From contig JAZNEP010000007.1 of NCBI GenBank assembly GCA_045588655.1, positions 62,001 to 126,000 on the forward strand: a stretch of 64,000 nucleotides of DNA, read 5' to 3'. The translations under genes and the position numbers were made by a program. The notes beneath the pieces are model-generated. The model did not search any database. It saw only the letters and a list, made by a program, of their open reading frames with translations, and was not told the origin of the DNA. Of the stretch, positions 52,010 through 61,299 are shown piece after piece (within the stretch, counting starts at the first letter, position 1; every line of letters starts with the position of its first letter). This DNA comes from SVFI01 sp045588655 (GTDB taxonomy: Bacteria; Bacillota; Clostridia; Lachnospirales; Lachnospiraceae).

Positions 52010-53206
52010 TTAAAAGTATAACATAAAAATTTCATGCAGACAATAGAAATATGTGCGCAATTCGACGCTTTCTGTTGTCTTTATTTCATACCTTTTATAC
52101 AGTTCTCCATTTACATAGTAACTTTCGTATCCTATGATTTCATCTTTATTTACCGGCGCCGAAAGAATCTTTGGTACATCACTTATTACTTTAATCTCAT
52201 CCTGCACAGACAGCAAAAGTGTCAAATCTCCCTCCCTCTTTTTTTCTACCTCAATCTTTACGGTATCACATACCCCCTTGTCAACCGGTATCGGATTGTA
52301 TGGAAACTGTTTTGTAATATCTTTTGATTCATAATTTTCAATCCCATATGTCATAAGACTTTGGGTATCCTTCCATTTCCAGTTTTTATTTGGTGGCCAG
52401 CCACTTGCCAGCACTACAGCAATCAGCTGTTTCCCTTCATATTCCAATGCTCCTACAAAACAATACCCTGCGTCAGCTGTAAATCCAGTTTTAATTCCGC
52501 ATGCACCTGCCATCCTATCTAAAAAGCTATTTTTATTTGACACCTGTATTGTCCTTCCGGTCCCCTGTTCTGAGAAAGTATATTGTCTTGTTGTAATAAT
52601 GTCTTTAAATGTTTGATTCTTCATCGCATAGGTAGAAATAACCGCCAAATCATATGCTGTTGTAGAGTGTATCCTACCTTTCTGCTCTGCATCCAAACCA
52701 TTTGGAGTTATAAAATTGGTGTGTTCACATCCCAATTCTTTTGCTTTCTGATTCATCCGTTTTGCAAATGCTTCTACACTTCCATCAATATGTTCTGCAA
52801 TGGCTACCGCCGTATCATTGTGCGATTCCAGCATCAAAGAAAACAAAAGGTCCCAAAGAAGGTAAGTTTCTCCTTCTCGCATTCCTAAATGAACCTTGGG
52901 CATTCTCGATGCATAAGAAGAAACTGTAACCACCTCAGATTCTTTTCCATTTTGTTTCTCTTCCAAATACTCCAGCGCTAAAATACAAGTCATAATCTTT
53001 GTCGTAGAGGCCATAGGCATTACTTTATATCCGTTTTCTTCATATAAAACACGCCCGTTTGACGCATCCATCAGGAGCGCCGAGCGGGCGTACAATGACA
53101 ATTCTTCCGCCTGCACAAAAGCCACCATGTCGAACATCACCAACCATATAGCAAATATGCAAACAAAACATTTATATTTGATTTTCATTTTTTGATACGA
53201 ACACAT
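52010..53206 (-). CDS. D-alanyl-D-alanine carboxypeptidase (DacA/DacB-type PBP)
   Basis: This low-molecular-weight penicillin-binding protein trims the terminal D-Ala of peptidoglycan stem peptides. The 398 residues have an N-terminal export segment, the catalytic STTK motif (about residue 67), SHNDTA (about 125) and the KTGFT motif (about 240), with a C-terminal beta-rich domain. The ending shows no clear amphipathic membrane anchor. The start is uncertain: neither the first ATG nor the second, seven codons on (MKIKY), has a strong ribosome binding site. A second paralogue lies at 57901-59103. Confidence 0.9.
   Translation of the reverse strand: MCSYQKMKIKYKCFVCIFAIWLVMFDMVAFVQAEELSLYARSALLMDASNGRVLYEENGYKVMPMASTTKIMTCILALEYLEEKQNGKESEVVTVSSYASRMPKVHLGMREGETYLLWDLLFSLMLESHNDTAVAIAEHIDGSVEAFAKRMNQKAKELGCEHTNFITPNGLDAEQKGRIHSTTAYDLAVISTYAMKNQTFKDIITTRQYTFSEQGTGRTIQVSNKNSFLDRMAGACGIKTGFTADAGYCFVGALEYEGKQLIAVVLASGWPPNKNWKWKDTQSLMTYGIENYESKDITKQFPYNPIPVDKGVCDTVKIEVEKKREGDLTLLLSVQDEIKVISDVPKILSAPVNKDEIIGYESYYVNGELYKRYEIKTTESVELRTYFYCLHEIFMLYF
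52015..52043 (-). promoter_or_regulatory. Promoter of the decarboxylase operon, inside the 3' end of the dacA-type gene
   Basis: TTGTCT, exactly 17 bases, then TATACT on the minus strand; the start is near 52008 and the leader is about 78 nt. The leader contains a small GGGC/GCCC stem. Confidence 0.55.
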
Positions 53207-53270
53207 AAATCACTACCGGTTCTTTCATTCTTCCTTACCCTATGTATATGTGCTCTTTTCTGTAATCATT

Positions 53271-55640
53271 CTATTTCTTAATCTTAACAGAAGATTTTTG
53301 TCCTTTCGAAGCAAACAGCTTTTTGTAACTACTATACTTTGCTGATGGAACTTTTATTTCCGCTTTCGATGAAATACCATATAAAGCCTTGCTTCCGATT
53401 TTCTTTAGTTTCTTTGTTTTTACTACCACATTTACCAGCTTTTTGGCACCATAAAATGCATTGCTTCCGATTTTAGTTACATTAGAACCGATTGCCAGTG
53501 TTTTCACTTTGTTATTCCCTTTTAGTGCATTGGCTGAAATCTCCGTCACCTTGTAGGAAATGCCATCGATTTGAACGGTATCCGGAATGATAATGAGTCC
53601 TGCATTTTTGACTGCTACTCCCTTAAACGCTACTGTTTTTGATTTTGAAGTCGACGTAAGCACCTTGTACTTATTGTCATTTACCGTATAGGTTTTTCCT
53701 TTTTTCGGGAGCATGGTCTTGGTACTTACCGCCACCTCTTGGCTTTTGGCAAAATCTACTCCACCACTCAAAGCATATACCTGGTATGTATATTTCTTTT
53801 TTGGTGATACTGTATCGGTATAAGTGGTTCCACTGACACTTCCAAGACAATAGTATTGACCGCTTCCCGTTTTGCGATACACAAGATAACTCTGTGCTCC
53901 GCTGTATGCTGCCCAAGACAATTTGACCGCATTGTTTTTCGTTTGCTTAGCGGTTACTTTGGACACTTGTCCATAGGTGTTTTGCTTAATGCGCTGTACT
54001 ATTTTTTGCGCCTGTGCCACACCCTCTACGCTCTCACCAACATATCTTACACTGTTTTTTGCATCAACGACAACAATCAACGAGTCCTGTCTGGCTACTT
54101 TCCCTACCATCGCTGCATATAGATTTCTGTAAGTCAATGCTTTTTCTGTATCCTGACTATATTTATAGTATCCCGGATTTTGCGTCAACGACATAATATC
54201 CTGCAATATCAGTCTTTTCATTTCCTCTGTCGTCATATAATTTTTCTGGGCAGTTGCATCATAGCCACGATAAATATCAATAACAGCAACATCATATCCG
54301 GCTTCTCCCAGCTTCATCTGATAAAACATTGTCAGGATCTTACTAACTTCTGTGTCAGAAGGATCTAAAAAAAGCATAACCTTAATTCTTCCGTCGGACG
54401 AAAGTGAATAATTAGAACGGTCCGTTGCTAACAAATCAGCGGTCAAGTTATTTCGTTGTATTAATTTCTGATCCGGGTCTTCATCCGGAAGCGGATACGA
54501 CACCGCCGCTGTTGGGAACTGTTTTTTAAACGCAGACGTATTATGTCTCGCATTTCTTTGATGTCCTGTAAAGTCAGACATATTTTTCAAAAAGTAAGCA
54601 TGTGTCGGTACATCTGCATCATCCCATGTCGCATCAAGATTGTAATACTCATTTCCGATTTTTACTATATTCCAACCGTGCGTTGGATTTCCGGCGTAAT
54701 CATCATTTCCGCAGATTACTCTTGCGCTGATTCCTGCTTCTTCTGCCAGTCTGTAAAACAGGGTTGCATACGCCTGACATACTGCATAACCGTCCGCCAA
54801 CGCAGCATATGTAGTGTACATATAATTATAATTCTGATCGATTTCGTAATGATAGGTATCATAAGCCATGATACCCATAATGTAATCATAGATTCTTCTG
54901 ACTTTCTCGTAGTCATTGACCGACGAAGATTTTAACTGTAGCTGTTTTACAATCTGATTCACACGCTTTGTCACATACTTTTCTTCCTCCGCCGACGTAC
55001 GATATAAAAATTGAAAACGCATTGTCATGGTCCCATTATTATGCAACTCCGACGTCCAGCGATACGCCTGCATGTGCCAATATAAATAGTCTCCTTCCAT
55101 TGGTTTTCCGTTCACATCATATTCAAATGCCTTGTCTATAACTTTTTTTACATCTTTCAACGTTGAATCTTTCGTATTTGCGATTTTTATGGAAATCATT
55201 TCTTTTCTGGCTACCAGTTTAGATCGCAAATATGCCGCCGCATCCTCAATCGTCGCATAAGATGCATGCTGGGCTGTAAGAACCTCATCTTCCGAACTAA
55301 TGCTGTTTCCGGATATATCATTTTCTGATATAGTATTTCCGGACACACTCATCTGCGCCGAAACTTCATCCCCAAGAAGCTGTGCATACATTTCTTCATC
55401 CGCGGCTTTTATCTCCTCTTTATAGCAGTCATAATGGCGATAAAACTCTTCGCTTGACATCATTGCATCTTTAATTGCTTCCTCGGAAATATCCAGCATT
55501 TGCATCCCCGTCTGTGCACTCTGCTCAAATTCGCTTTCCGGCATAAATCCGTTTTGAGCAGAAACCGGAACCACGGTCTCAAGTAGCAGCAGCATCGCTA
55601 CCAGTATCATACTTACCCTTTTACACCATATGTTTTTCAT
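53271..55640 (-). CDS. Secreted transglutaminase-like protein with FN3 and BspA-type repeats
   Basis: The 789-residue exported protein has a signal peptide, an N-terminal Ser/Asn-rich stretch with SGNTIS/SGNSIS repeats (about 100-115), and a transglutaminase-like core. The core shows Cys in GYAVCQAYATLF (about 285), His in THGWNIV (about 320) and Asp in NLDATWDD (about 338). After it come an unclear middle region, a fibronectin type III domain (about 575-650) and C-terminal BspA/leucine-rich-type repeats (VTKIGSNAFYGAKKLVNVVV). The triad is complete. It probably acts on wall or surface peptides. AAAGGGAG precedes the ATG. It sits between the DD-carboxypeptidase and scpB genes. Confidence 0.85.
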   Translation of the reverse strand: MKNIWCKRVSMILVAMLLLLETVVPVSAQNGFMPESEFEQSAQTGMQMLDISEEAIKDAMMSSEEFYRHYDCYKEEIKAADEEMYAQLLGDEVSAQMSVSGNTISENDISGNSISSEDEVLTAQHASYATIEDAAAYLRSKLVARKEMISIKIANTKDSTLKDVKKVIDKAFEYDVNGKPMEGDYLYWHMQAYRWTSELHNNGTMTMRFQFLYRTSAEEEKYVTKRVNQIVKQLQLKSSSVNDYEKVRRIYDYIMGIMAYDTYHYEIDQNYNYMYTTYAALADGYAVCQAYATLFYRLAEEAGISARVICGNDDYAGNPTHGWNIVKIGNEYYNLDATWDDADVPTHAYFLKNMSDFTGHQRNARHNTSAFKKQFPTAAVSYPLPDEDPDQKLIQRNNLTADLLATDRSNYSLSSDGRIKVMLFLDPSDTEVSKILTMFYQMKLGEAGYDVAVIDIYRGYDATAQKNYMTTEEMKRLILQDIMSLTQNPGYYKYSQDTEKALTYRNLYAAMVGKVARQDSLIVVVDAKNSVRYVGESVEGVAQAQKIVQRIKQNTYGQVSKVTAKQTKNNAVKLSWAAYSGAQSYLVYRKTGSGQYYCLGSVSGTTYTDTVSPKKKYTYQVYALSGGVDFAKSQEVAVSTKTMLPKKGKTYTVNDNKYKVLTSTSKSKTVAFKGVAVKNAGLIIIPDTVQIDGISYKVTEISANALKGNNKVKTLAIGSNVTKIGSNAFYGAKKLVNVVVKTKKLKKIGSKALYGISSKAEIKVPSAKYSSYKKLFASKGQKSSVKIKK

Positions 55641-55655
55641 CCTAAGTTCTCCCTT

Positions 55656-56225
55656 TTAAATATCCAATGTCAACTGAATTTCTTTTTCAGCCTCTTCCCT
55701 AAACTGTGCGATACGATCCTGATTCAGTTCCGGAAGATCGGTAAGACTTTTCACACCAAAGCTACGTAGAAACTGTTCCGTTGTACCAAACAATATAGGT
55801 CTTCCCGGTGCATCCAGACGTCCAACCTCTGTAATCAGTTCAAAATCAAGCAGACGATTGACCGAATGGTCACAGCTGACACCACGTATTTTGTCGATTT
55901 CCACCTTTGTTACCGGTTGCTTATACGCAATAATTGAAAGTGTTTCAAGAAGCGCATCCGTCAAAACATATTTTCTTGGTGTTTTTGCAATCTTGATTAA
56001 ATAATCATAATATTCCGGTTTGCTACACATTTGATATGCATCTTCCAACTCCGTAATCGTAATTCCTCTTTCCGACTCATCGTATTCTTTTTGTAATTGT
56101 GCAAGTAAGTTTTTGGTCGTTTTCACATCTGCTTCAATCACTTCTGCCAGTTTGCTGATTTCCACGGAATCTCCCATCGTAAATAAAATTGATTCTAGAA
56201 TCGCCTTCTGTTTTTTTTCATCCAT
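55656..56225 (-). CDS. scpB: Segregation and condensation protein B
   Basis: ScpB is a winged-helix dimer that joins ScpA and SMC in the condensin complex. The 189 residues contain the family segments ESILFTMGDSVEISKLAEVI, ETLSIIAYKQPVTKVEIDKI and GRPILFGTTEQFLRSFGV. It starts 5 nt after scpA; smc is not in the window. Confidence 0.95.
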   Translation of the reverse strand: MDEKKQKAILESILFTMGDSVEISKLAEVIEADVKTTKNLLAQLQKEYDESERGITITELEDAYQMCSKPEYYDYLIKIAKTPRKYVLTDALLETLSIIAYKQPVTKVEIDKIRGVSCDHSVNRLLDFELITEVGRLDAPGRPILFGTTEQFLRSFGVKSLTDLPELNQDRIAQFREEAEKEIQLTLDI

Positions 56226-56230
56226 TTTCT

Positions 56231-56980
56231 TTATTTCGATTCCTTTCTGGTTATTTCAATATCATCAAAAGTCTTCTCTTGACGAATGTCAATTTTTCCG
56301 ATTTTCATAAGCTCCAGTATCACTAAAAACGTGACAATCACTTCAGCTTTTGAATTTTGTTTTTCTAACAAATCGCGGAACGATAATTTATCATGTTCCA
56401 AAATATAAGTTTCGATATATTGCGTTTTAACTTCCATATCGATTTCTTCTTTTTCAATTTTTCCAAAATTCGCACGAATCGGATCAATCTTGTCCTCCTG
56501 CTTGCGCATCACTGATTCAAAAATCTCCTGCAATTTTACAAGATTAACATCTCCAAGAAGCTCCTCATAATTCACCGGCGGACGATACTGCTCAATTTCC
56601 TTTGGCATCGTCGGCTTTTTGTAAAAATTTTTCACCGCATCAATATGCCTGTCCTTCAGTTCAAAAGACATATACTTGTACATCTTGTATTCCAAAAGCT
56701 TTTGCACCAGTTCTGCCCTCGGATCTTCCTCTTCGCCCTCTTCATTTACTTCTTTCGGGAGCAACATCCTACATTTAATGTCGATCAGCGTTGCGGCCAT
56801 CACCAGAAACTCGCTCATCACATTCATATCATCCGTTTCCATTTGTCGAATATATGCAAGGTACTGCTCTGTAATCAGAACAATCGGAATATCATAGATA
56901 TCTACTTTATTTTTTTCAATCAGATGTAAAAGCAGGTCAAGCGGTCCCTCAAACACCTGCAATCTTACTTCCAAAGCCAT
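56231..56980 (-). CDS. scpA: Segregation and condensation protein A
   Basis: ScpA is the kleisin that bridges SMC heads. The 249-residue protein shows FEGPLDLLLHLIEKNKVDIYD at the N-terminus, the AATLIDIKCRMLLP segment and the C-terminal winged helix (VIVTFLVILELMKIGKIDI). AAAGAGG precedes the ATG. It is paired with scpB in the usual order. Confidence 0.96.
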   Translation of the reverse strand: MALEVRLQVFEGPLDLLLHLIEKNKVDIYDIPIVLITEQYLAYIRQMETDDMNVMSEFLVMAATLIDIKCRMLLPKEVNEEGEEEDPRAELVQKLLEYKMYKYMSFELKDRHIDAVKNFYKKPTMPKEIEQYRPPVNYEELLGDVNLVKLQEIFESVMRKQEDKIDPIRANFGKIEKEEIDMEVKTQYIETYILEHDKLSFRDLLEKQNSKAEVIVTFLVILELMKIGKIDIRQEKTFDDIEITRKESK

Positions 56981-56997
56981 AGTATTGCCTCTTTCAT

Positions 56998-57852
56998 CTA
57001 TTCTTCTTTCTTAATCACTATATTTACAAGCTCTGCCGGATTAAACATCCGCAGTGGAATGGTATGCGCACCAAGGCCTCTGCTTATAATCATCACAGAA
57101 TCCTTCTTTTTAAACATTCCACCGTCATATTTAGGGAACAAACGGAAATTTGTAGAAATCACGCCTCCCAGCCATGGTAATCTAACCACACCACCGTGTA
57201 CATGCCCGCTTAATACGAGATCTGCTCCCCACTGCGCATATTGATCAAAATAATCCGGATTATGTGCCAGCAGAATCGAAAAAGAATCCGAAACGCTCTC
57301 CGGCAGCAAATGTTCCAAATAATCTTGTGGCATTTCCACTGTTTCAAAACGTTTGTAAAACTTTCTGTCCACTTCACATCCGGTAATCGACACCCCATAC
57401 TCTTTAAGATATCTTTGTTCATTTATAAGTCTACGGATACCGGCCTCACTTAATAGCCGCTCGAAATCCTCTCCCATATTACCATACTTTTCCGGATAGA
57501 GCAAAAGTCTTTGTTCATGATTACCATTTGCATAATACACAGGATATTTTTCCGACAAACGTCTTACAAAAGCAGCCGCCTGTGACACATCTTTCCCCGG
57601 ACTTGCCGTTAAAATATCTCCACCAATCATAATTACATCCGGACAACATCGATCGATTGCCTTAAATAGTTTTTCATTTGCATTTCCATATTGTTTATTA
57701 TGAAGATCGGATAAAAACAGAAAGTGAAACTCTTTATTTACTTTTGTACTTTTCAATTCATAATTCACAACCCGAAACCGGTTGGAATCATAAACCACTA
57801 TCCCTGTCATCCCTAAAACCAGACAAACCAGTACTACAATTAAACTCTGCAT
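56998..57852 (-). CDS. Membrane-anchored metallophosphoesterase (YkuE/YaeI type)
   Basis: This 284-residue protein has one N-terminal membrane helix and a calcineurin-like phosphoesterase domain with the metal-binding blocks FLSDLHN, MIGGDIL, YANGNHE and LSGHVHGG. Relatives YkuE and LpxH-like YaeI act at the membrane surface on wall or lipid phosphates; the substrate here is unknown. GAAAGGAAC precedes the ATG. It is 17 nt before scpA and may share its transcript. Confidence 0.88.
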   Translation of the reverse strand: MQSLIVVLVCLVLGMTGIVVYDSNRFRVVNYELKSTKVNKEFHFLFLSDLHNKQYGNANEKLFKAIDRCCPDVIMIGGDILTASPGKDVSQAAAFVRRLSEKYPVYYANGNHEQRLLLYPEKYGNMGEDFERLLSEAGIRRLINEQRYLKEYGVSITGCEVDRKFYKRFETVEMPQDYLEHLLPESVSDSFSILLAHNPDYFDQYAQWGADLVLSGHVHGGVVRLPWLGGVISTNFRLFPKYDGGMFKKKDSVMIISRGLGAHTIPLRMFNPAELVNIVIKKEE

Positions 57853-57900
57853 GTTAGTTCCTTTCTACGCATTTCACTTATCATACCAAATAATTTGCAT

Positions 57901-59103
57901 TTATAAAAGCATCTTATCCAATACTTTTTTTAAATAATCTTTGTATTTTGCCTTCTCCACACTTGAAAAATATACCACATCACATCTTCCGATTTCATTA
58001 CCTCCAAGATAATATACGACTTCACCCGCTTTGTCACCTTCTGATATCGGTGCATCCACCATCTCAGGAACCACTATCCTTTTTTCTATTGTCGAAAGAT
58101 CACTTCCTTTCGTATCAAGATAGGAAAAATCTCCAACCACCCCGACAGATACCCTTTCTTTAACGCCTCCCGACACACGTAATTCCGGTATTTTTTCTTT
58201 GTTATCATCTTTGTATATTTTGCTTACTTCAAAACCATATTCCAGCATCTTCTGTGCTTCACTGAAACGAATCTTGTAATCCGGTGCTGCCATCACCACT
58301 GCAATCAATGAAATACCATCCTTCTGCGCCGTCGCGCTAAAACAATACTTCGCCTTATCTGTTGAACCGGTCTTTAATCCTGTTGCATATTCATATTGTT
58401 TCAATAGTTTGTTCGTACTCGACAGTGTAAATGGTTTTGTCCCCTGCGCGGTTTCATGCTGAATCTCTTCCTGCCATATCTGCGTATACGCAAAAACTTC
58501 CGGATGCTTATTAATCAGCTCTCTAGACATGATTGCAACATCCTTTGCGCTTGTATAATGATTATCATCGTTTGACAATCCGCAGCAATCCAGAAAGTGT
58601 GTCTGCTCCATCCCCAGTTTCTGTGCTTTCTCATTCATCATTTGAACAAATGCTTCCTCTGTTCCCGCGATTTTTTCAGCCATCGCCACAGAAGCATCAT
58701 TTCCGGAGGCTACCGCAATACATTTTATGAGCGTCTCTACACTCTGAATTTCTCCTTCTTCCAAAAACACCTGTGATCCGCCCATTGATTTTGCGTATTC
58801 ACTGGTTGTAACTTCGTCTGTCAGCTTTAATGTTCCTTTTTTCATCTCATCAAATATAAGAAGCAACGTCATAATCTTAGTAATGCTGGCGGGACTCCTT
58901 TTTATCTCAGCATTCTTTTCCAGAATAATCTGTCCAGTGGAAGCTTCCATGAGAATTGCGCTTTCGGAGGTAATCCATTCCGCGGATGAATCCTTCTCCT
59001 GTGTTGCTGTCACAATGATTGGCGTAGACCACAATCCCACAAAAAAGATGCATGAAAAAAGCAGACCTAACATCTGCTTTTTCAATTGAGTCAAATGAAC
59101 CAT
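57901..59103 (-). CDS. dacF: D-alanyl-D-alanine carboxypeptidase (DacF-type)
   Basis: The 400-residue protein has a signal peptide, the catalytic SITK motif in RSPASITKIMT (about 73), SGNDASVAMAEKI and the KTGSTDKAKYC motif, then a C-terminal PBP5-like beta domain and amphipathic anchor (KDYLKKVLDKMLL). DacF-like enzymes trim pentapeptides, and in spore formers DacF acts on the forespore wall; that role here is inferred. AGAGGTAAG precedes the ATG. Confidence 0.92.
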   Translation of the reverse strand: MVHLTQLKKQMLGLLFSCIFFVGLWSTPIIVTATQEKDSSAEWITSESAILMEASTGQIILEKNAEIKRSPASITKIMTLLLIFDEMKKGTLKLTDEVTTSEYAKSMGGSQVFLEEGEIQSVETLIKCIAVASGNDASVAMAEKIAGTEEAFVQMMNEKAQKLGMEQTHFLDCCGLSNDDNHYTSAKDVAIMSRELINKHPEVFAYTQIWQEEIQHETAQGTKPFTLSSTNKLLKQYEYATGLKTGSTDKAKYCFSATAQKDGISLIAVVMAAPDYKIRFSEAQKMLEYGFEVSKIYKDDNKEKIPELRVSGGVKERVSVGVVGDFSYLDTKGSDLSTIEKRIVVPEMVDAPISEGDKAGEVVYYLGGNEIGRCDVVYFSSVEKAKYKDYLKKVLDKMLL

Positions 59104-59166
59104 ACTTACCTCTATAAACCATTTCTATAGTTTACGTTTCAGTGTATTGCATTATAACTGCATTTT

Positions 59167-59796
59167 TTATTTTCTTTTAAAACGAATATCCATATATGCT
59201 TTGATTTCTTCGACACATCCTTCAAAGCCAAGTTTAGAAGCATCCAGACAAAGATCATAATTGCGTGCATCATACCATTCATTTCCCGTATAATATTTAT
59301 AATACTCCGCACGATACTTATCTGTCTTTGCGATATATTTCTCAACTTCCTTGTCCGACGAGTAGCCAAGTCGCTCTTTTGCATTTTTTACACAAAAACT
59401 ATGGCTCCCATGCACAAACACGCTAAGAACATTGTCATACTCTTTTAAGATATAATCTGCGCAACGCCCTATGATGACACAAGACTCTTCCTCTGCAAGA
59501 TCACGGATTACTTTTGCCTGATAATTGAACAAATTATCATCGGAAGTAAACTCATCACTCTCCGGCGGAATCAGCTGTCCTTTATAAACATTTTTTGTAA
59601 TACGAAACAGTGGCGAGCTTTTTAACTTTTCGTCTGCTTTTCCAAACAGCCCTTCCGAAATACCACTTTCATCCGATGCCATTCGCATCAACTCTCTGTC
59701 ATAACAGTTAATTCCCAACTCTTTGGCTAACATATGACCGACTGTTTTTCCACCACTACCATACTGCCTGGCAATTGTAATGATTGTGTTTCCCAT
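59167..59796 (-). CDS. Cytidylate kinase-like family protein
   Basis: This 209-residue P-loop protein has ITIARQYGSGGKTVGHMLAK and the CMP-kinase-like GRCADYILKEYDNVLSVFVHG. It is distinct from the true Cmk at 42202-42873 and lacks the strong DTGAMYR and DGRDIGT motifs of that enzyme. Members are widespread in gut Firmicutes and uncharacterised. It directly precedes the liv cluster in position but on the downstream side of livF, with its own AAGGGGGT. Confidence 0.85.
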   Translation of the reverse strand: MGNTIITIARQYGSGGKTVGHMLAKELGINCYDRELMRMASDESGISEGLFGKADEKLKSSPLFRITKNVYKGQLIPPESDEFTSDDNLFNYQAKVIRDLAEEESCVIIGRCADYILKEYDNVLSVFVHGSHSFCVKNAKERLGYSSDKEVEKYIAKTDKYRAEYYKYYTGNEWYDARNYDLCLDASKLGFEGCVEEIKAYMDIRFKRK

Positions 59797-59814
59797 GACT
59801 ATACCCCCTTATCT

Positions 59815-60525
59815 TTATTCTCCCAAATATGCTTTTTTAATAGAGTCGTCATTCATCAATTCTTTCGCATTTCCATGCAGAACAATTTTACCTGTTTCAA
59901 GAACATAGGCCCGATCTGCAATCGACAATGCTTTTTTTGCATTCTGTTCTACCAATAGTACGGTAGTTCCCGCTTTGCTAACCTGCTGTATAATATCAAA
60001 TATTTCATTTACAAAAATCGGTGAAAGCCCCATAGACGGCTCATCCATCAAAATAATACTTGGATGACTCATGAGCGCACGCCCCATGGCAAGCATCTGC
60101 TGTTCGCCTCCGGAAAGTGTCCCAGCCATCTGATTTTTTCTCTCCTGTAATCTAGGAAAACGATCGTACACCATCTGTAAAGTATTGTTAATCTCTTCTT
60201 TATCCTTCCTTGTATATGCACCCATAAGAAGATTTTCATAAACTGAAAGCTGTGCAAATACACGACGTCCCTCCGGAACATGTGCCATACCCAGAGACAC
60301 AATCTTATGTCCCGGCATTTTACATATATCCTTCCCCTCATACAAAATACTTCCTTTTGACGGCGCGATTAGTCCTGTAATGGTGTGTAGTGTCGTCGTC
60401 TTTCCTGCACCATTCGCTCCGATTAACGCAATAACTTCACCTTTATTTACTTCAAAATCAATCCCTTTGATGGCTTCAATCATTCCATAATGAACATGTA
60501 AATCTTTTACTTCTAACATTGCCAT
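59815..60525 (-). CDS. livF: Branched-chain amino acid ABC transporter ATP-binding protein LivF
   Basis: LivF is one of the two ATPases of the branched-chain amino acid importer. The 236 residues show Walker A GANGAGKTTTLHTI, the signature LSGGEQQMLAMGRAL and Walker B IILMDEPSMGLSP. It is last in the livH-M-G-F cluster, 12 nt after livG. Confidence 0.95.
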   Translation of the reverse strand: MAMLEVKDLHVHYGMIEAIKGIDFEVNKGEVIALIGANGAGKTTTLHTITGLIAPSKGSILYEGKDICKMPGHKIVSLGMAHVPEGRRVFAQLSVYENLLMGAYTRKDKEEINNTLQMVYDRFPRLQERKNQMAGTLSGGEQQMLAMGRALMSHPSIILMDEPSMGLSPIFVNEIFDIIQQVSKAGTTVLLVEQNAKKALSIADRAYVLETGKIVLHGNAKELMNDDSIKKAYLGE

Positions 60526-60537
60526 GCCTGTTTCCTC

Positions 60538-61296
60538 CTATTCACCAAGATATGCTGTGATCACCTGCGGATTGTTCAATACATCGCTGGTATCTCCCTG
60601 CAGAAGCACTTCACCAAAATTAAGCACTGTCAGTTTTTCACAAATCCCGGAAACAAGTTTCATATCATGTTCAATCAATAGAATCGTCATATCAAATTCA
60701 TCACGGACAAAACGAATCGTATCCATCAGATCTTTTGTCTCATTCGGATTCATTCCGGCTGCCGGCTCATCCAACAATAAAAGTTTTGGTTGCGTTGCCA
60801 GCGCTCTTGCAATCTCAAGCTCTCTCTGCTTACCATACGGAAGATTGGATGCCAAAACATCTGCATACTGATCCAGTTCAAACACTTTAAGAAGCTCCAT
60901 TGCCTTTTCATCCATCTCTTTTTCTACCTTAAAGAACTTTGGCAGACGTAAAATCCCGGTCATAACACTATAATCATGATTGTTATGAAGACCAACTTTT
61001 ACATTATCCAGTACCGTCATATCTTTAAATAGACGAATATTTTGAAATGTTCTGGCAATTCCAGCCTTGTTAATGTCAATGGTTCTTTTTCCTGTAATAT
61101 TCACACCATCCAAAACCACACTTCCTTCATCCGGCTTGTATACGCCTGTCAGAAGATTAAACACCGTTGTCTTACCGGCTCCGTTTGGTCCAATCAAACC
61201 ATAGAGTTGTCCTTTTTCAATTTGAATATCAAATGCATTTACCGCACGGAGACCGCCAAAGGAAATGCCCAGATTTTTTACTTCTAATAATGCCAT
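60538..61296 (-). CDS. livG: Branched-chain amino acid ABC transporter ATP-binding protein LivG
   Basis: The 252-residue ATPase has Walker A GPNGAGKTTVFNLLTG, the LivG-typical ITGKRTIDINKAGIARTFQN, the signature LPYGKQRELEIARAL and Walker B LLLLDEPAAGMNP. GAGGAGG precedes the ATG. It lies 3 nt after livM, showing a tight operon. Confidence 0.95.
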   Translation of the reverse strand: MALLEVKNLGISFGGLRAVNAFDIQIEKGQLYGLIGPNGAGKTTVFNLLTGVYKPDEGSVVLDGVNITGKRTIDINKAGIARTFQNIRLFKDMTVLDNVKVGLHNNHDYSVMTGILRLPKFFKVEKEMDEKAMELLKVFELDQYADVLASNLPYGKQRELEIARALATQPKLLLLDEPAAGMNPNETKDLMDTIRFVRDEFDMTILLIEHDMKLVSGICEKLTVLNFGEVLLQGDTSDVLNNPQVITAYLGE

Positions 61297-61299
61297 ATC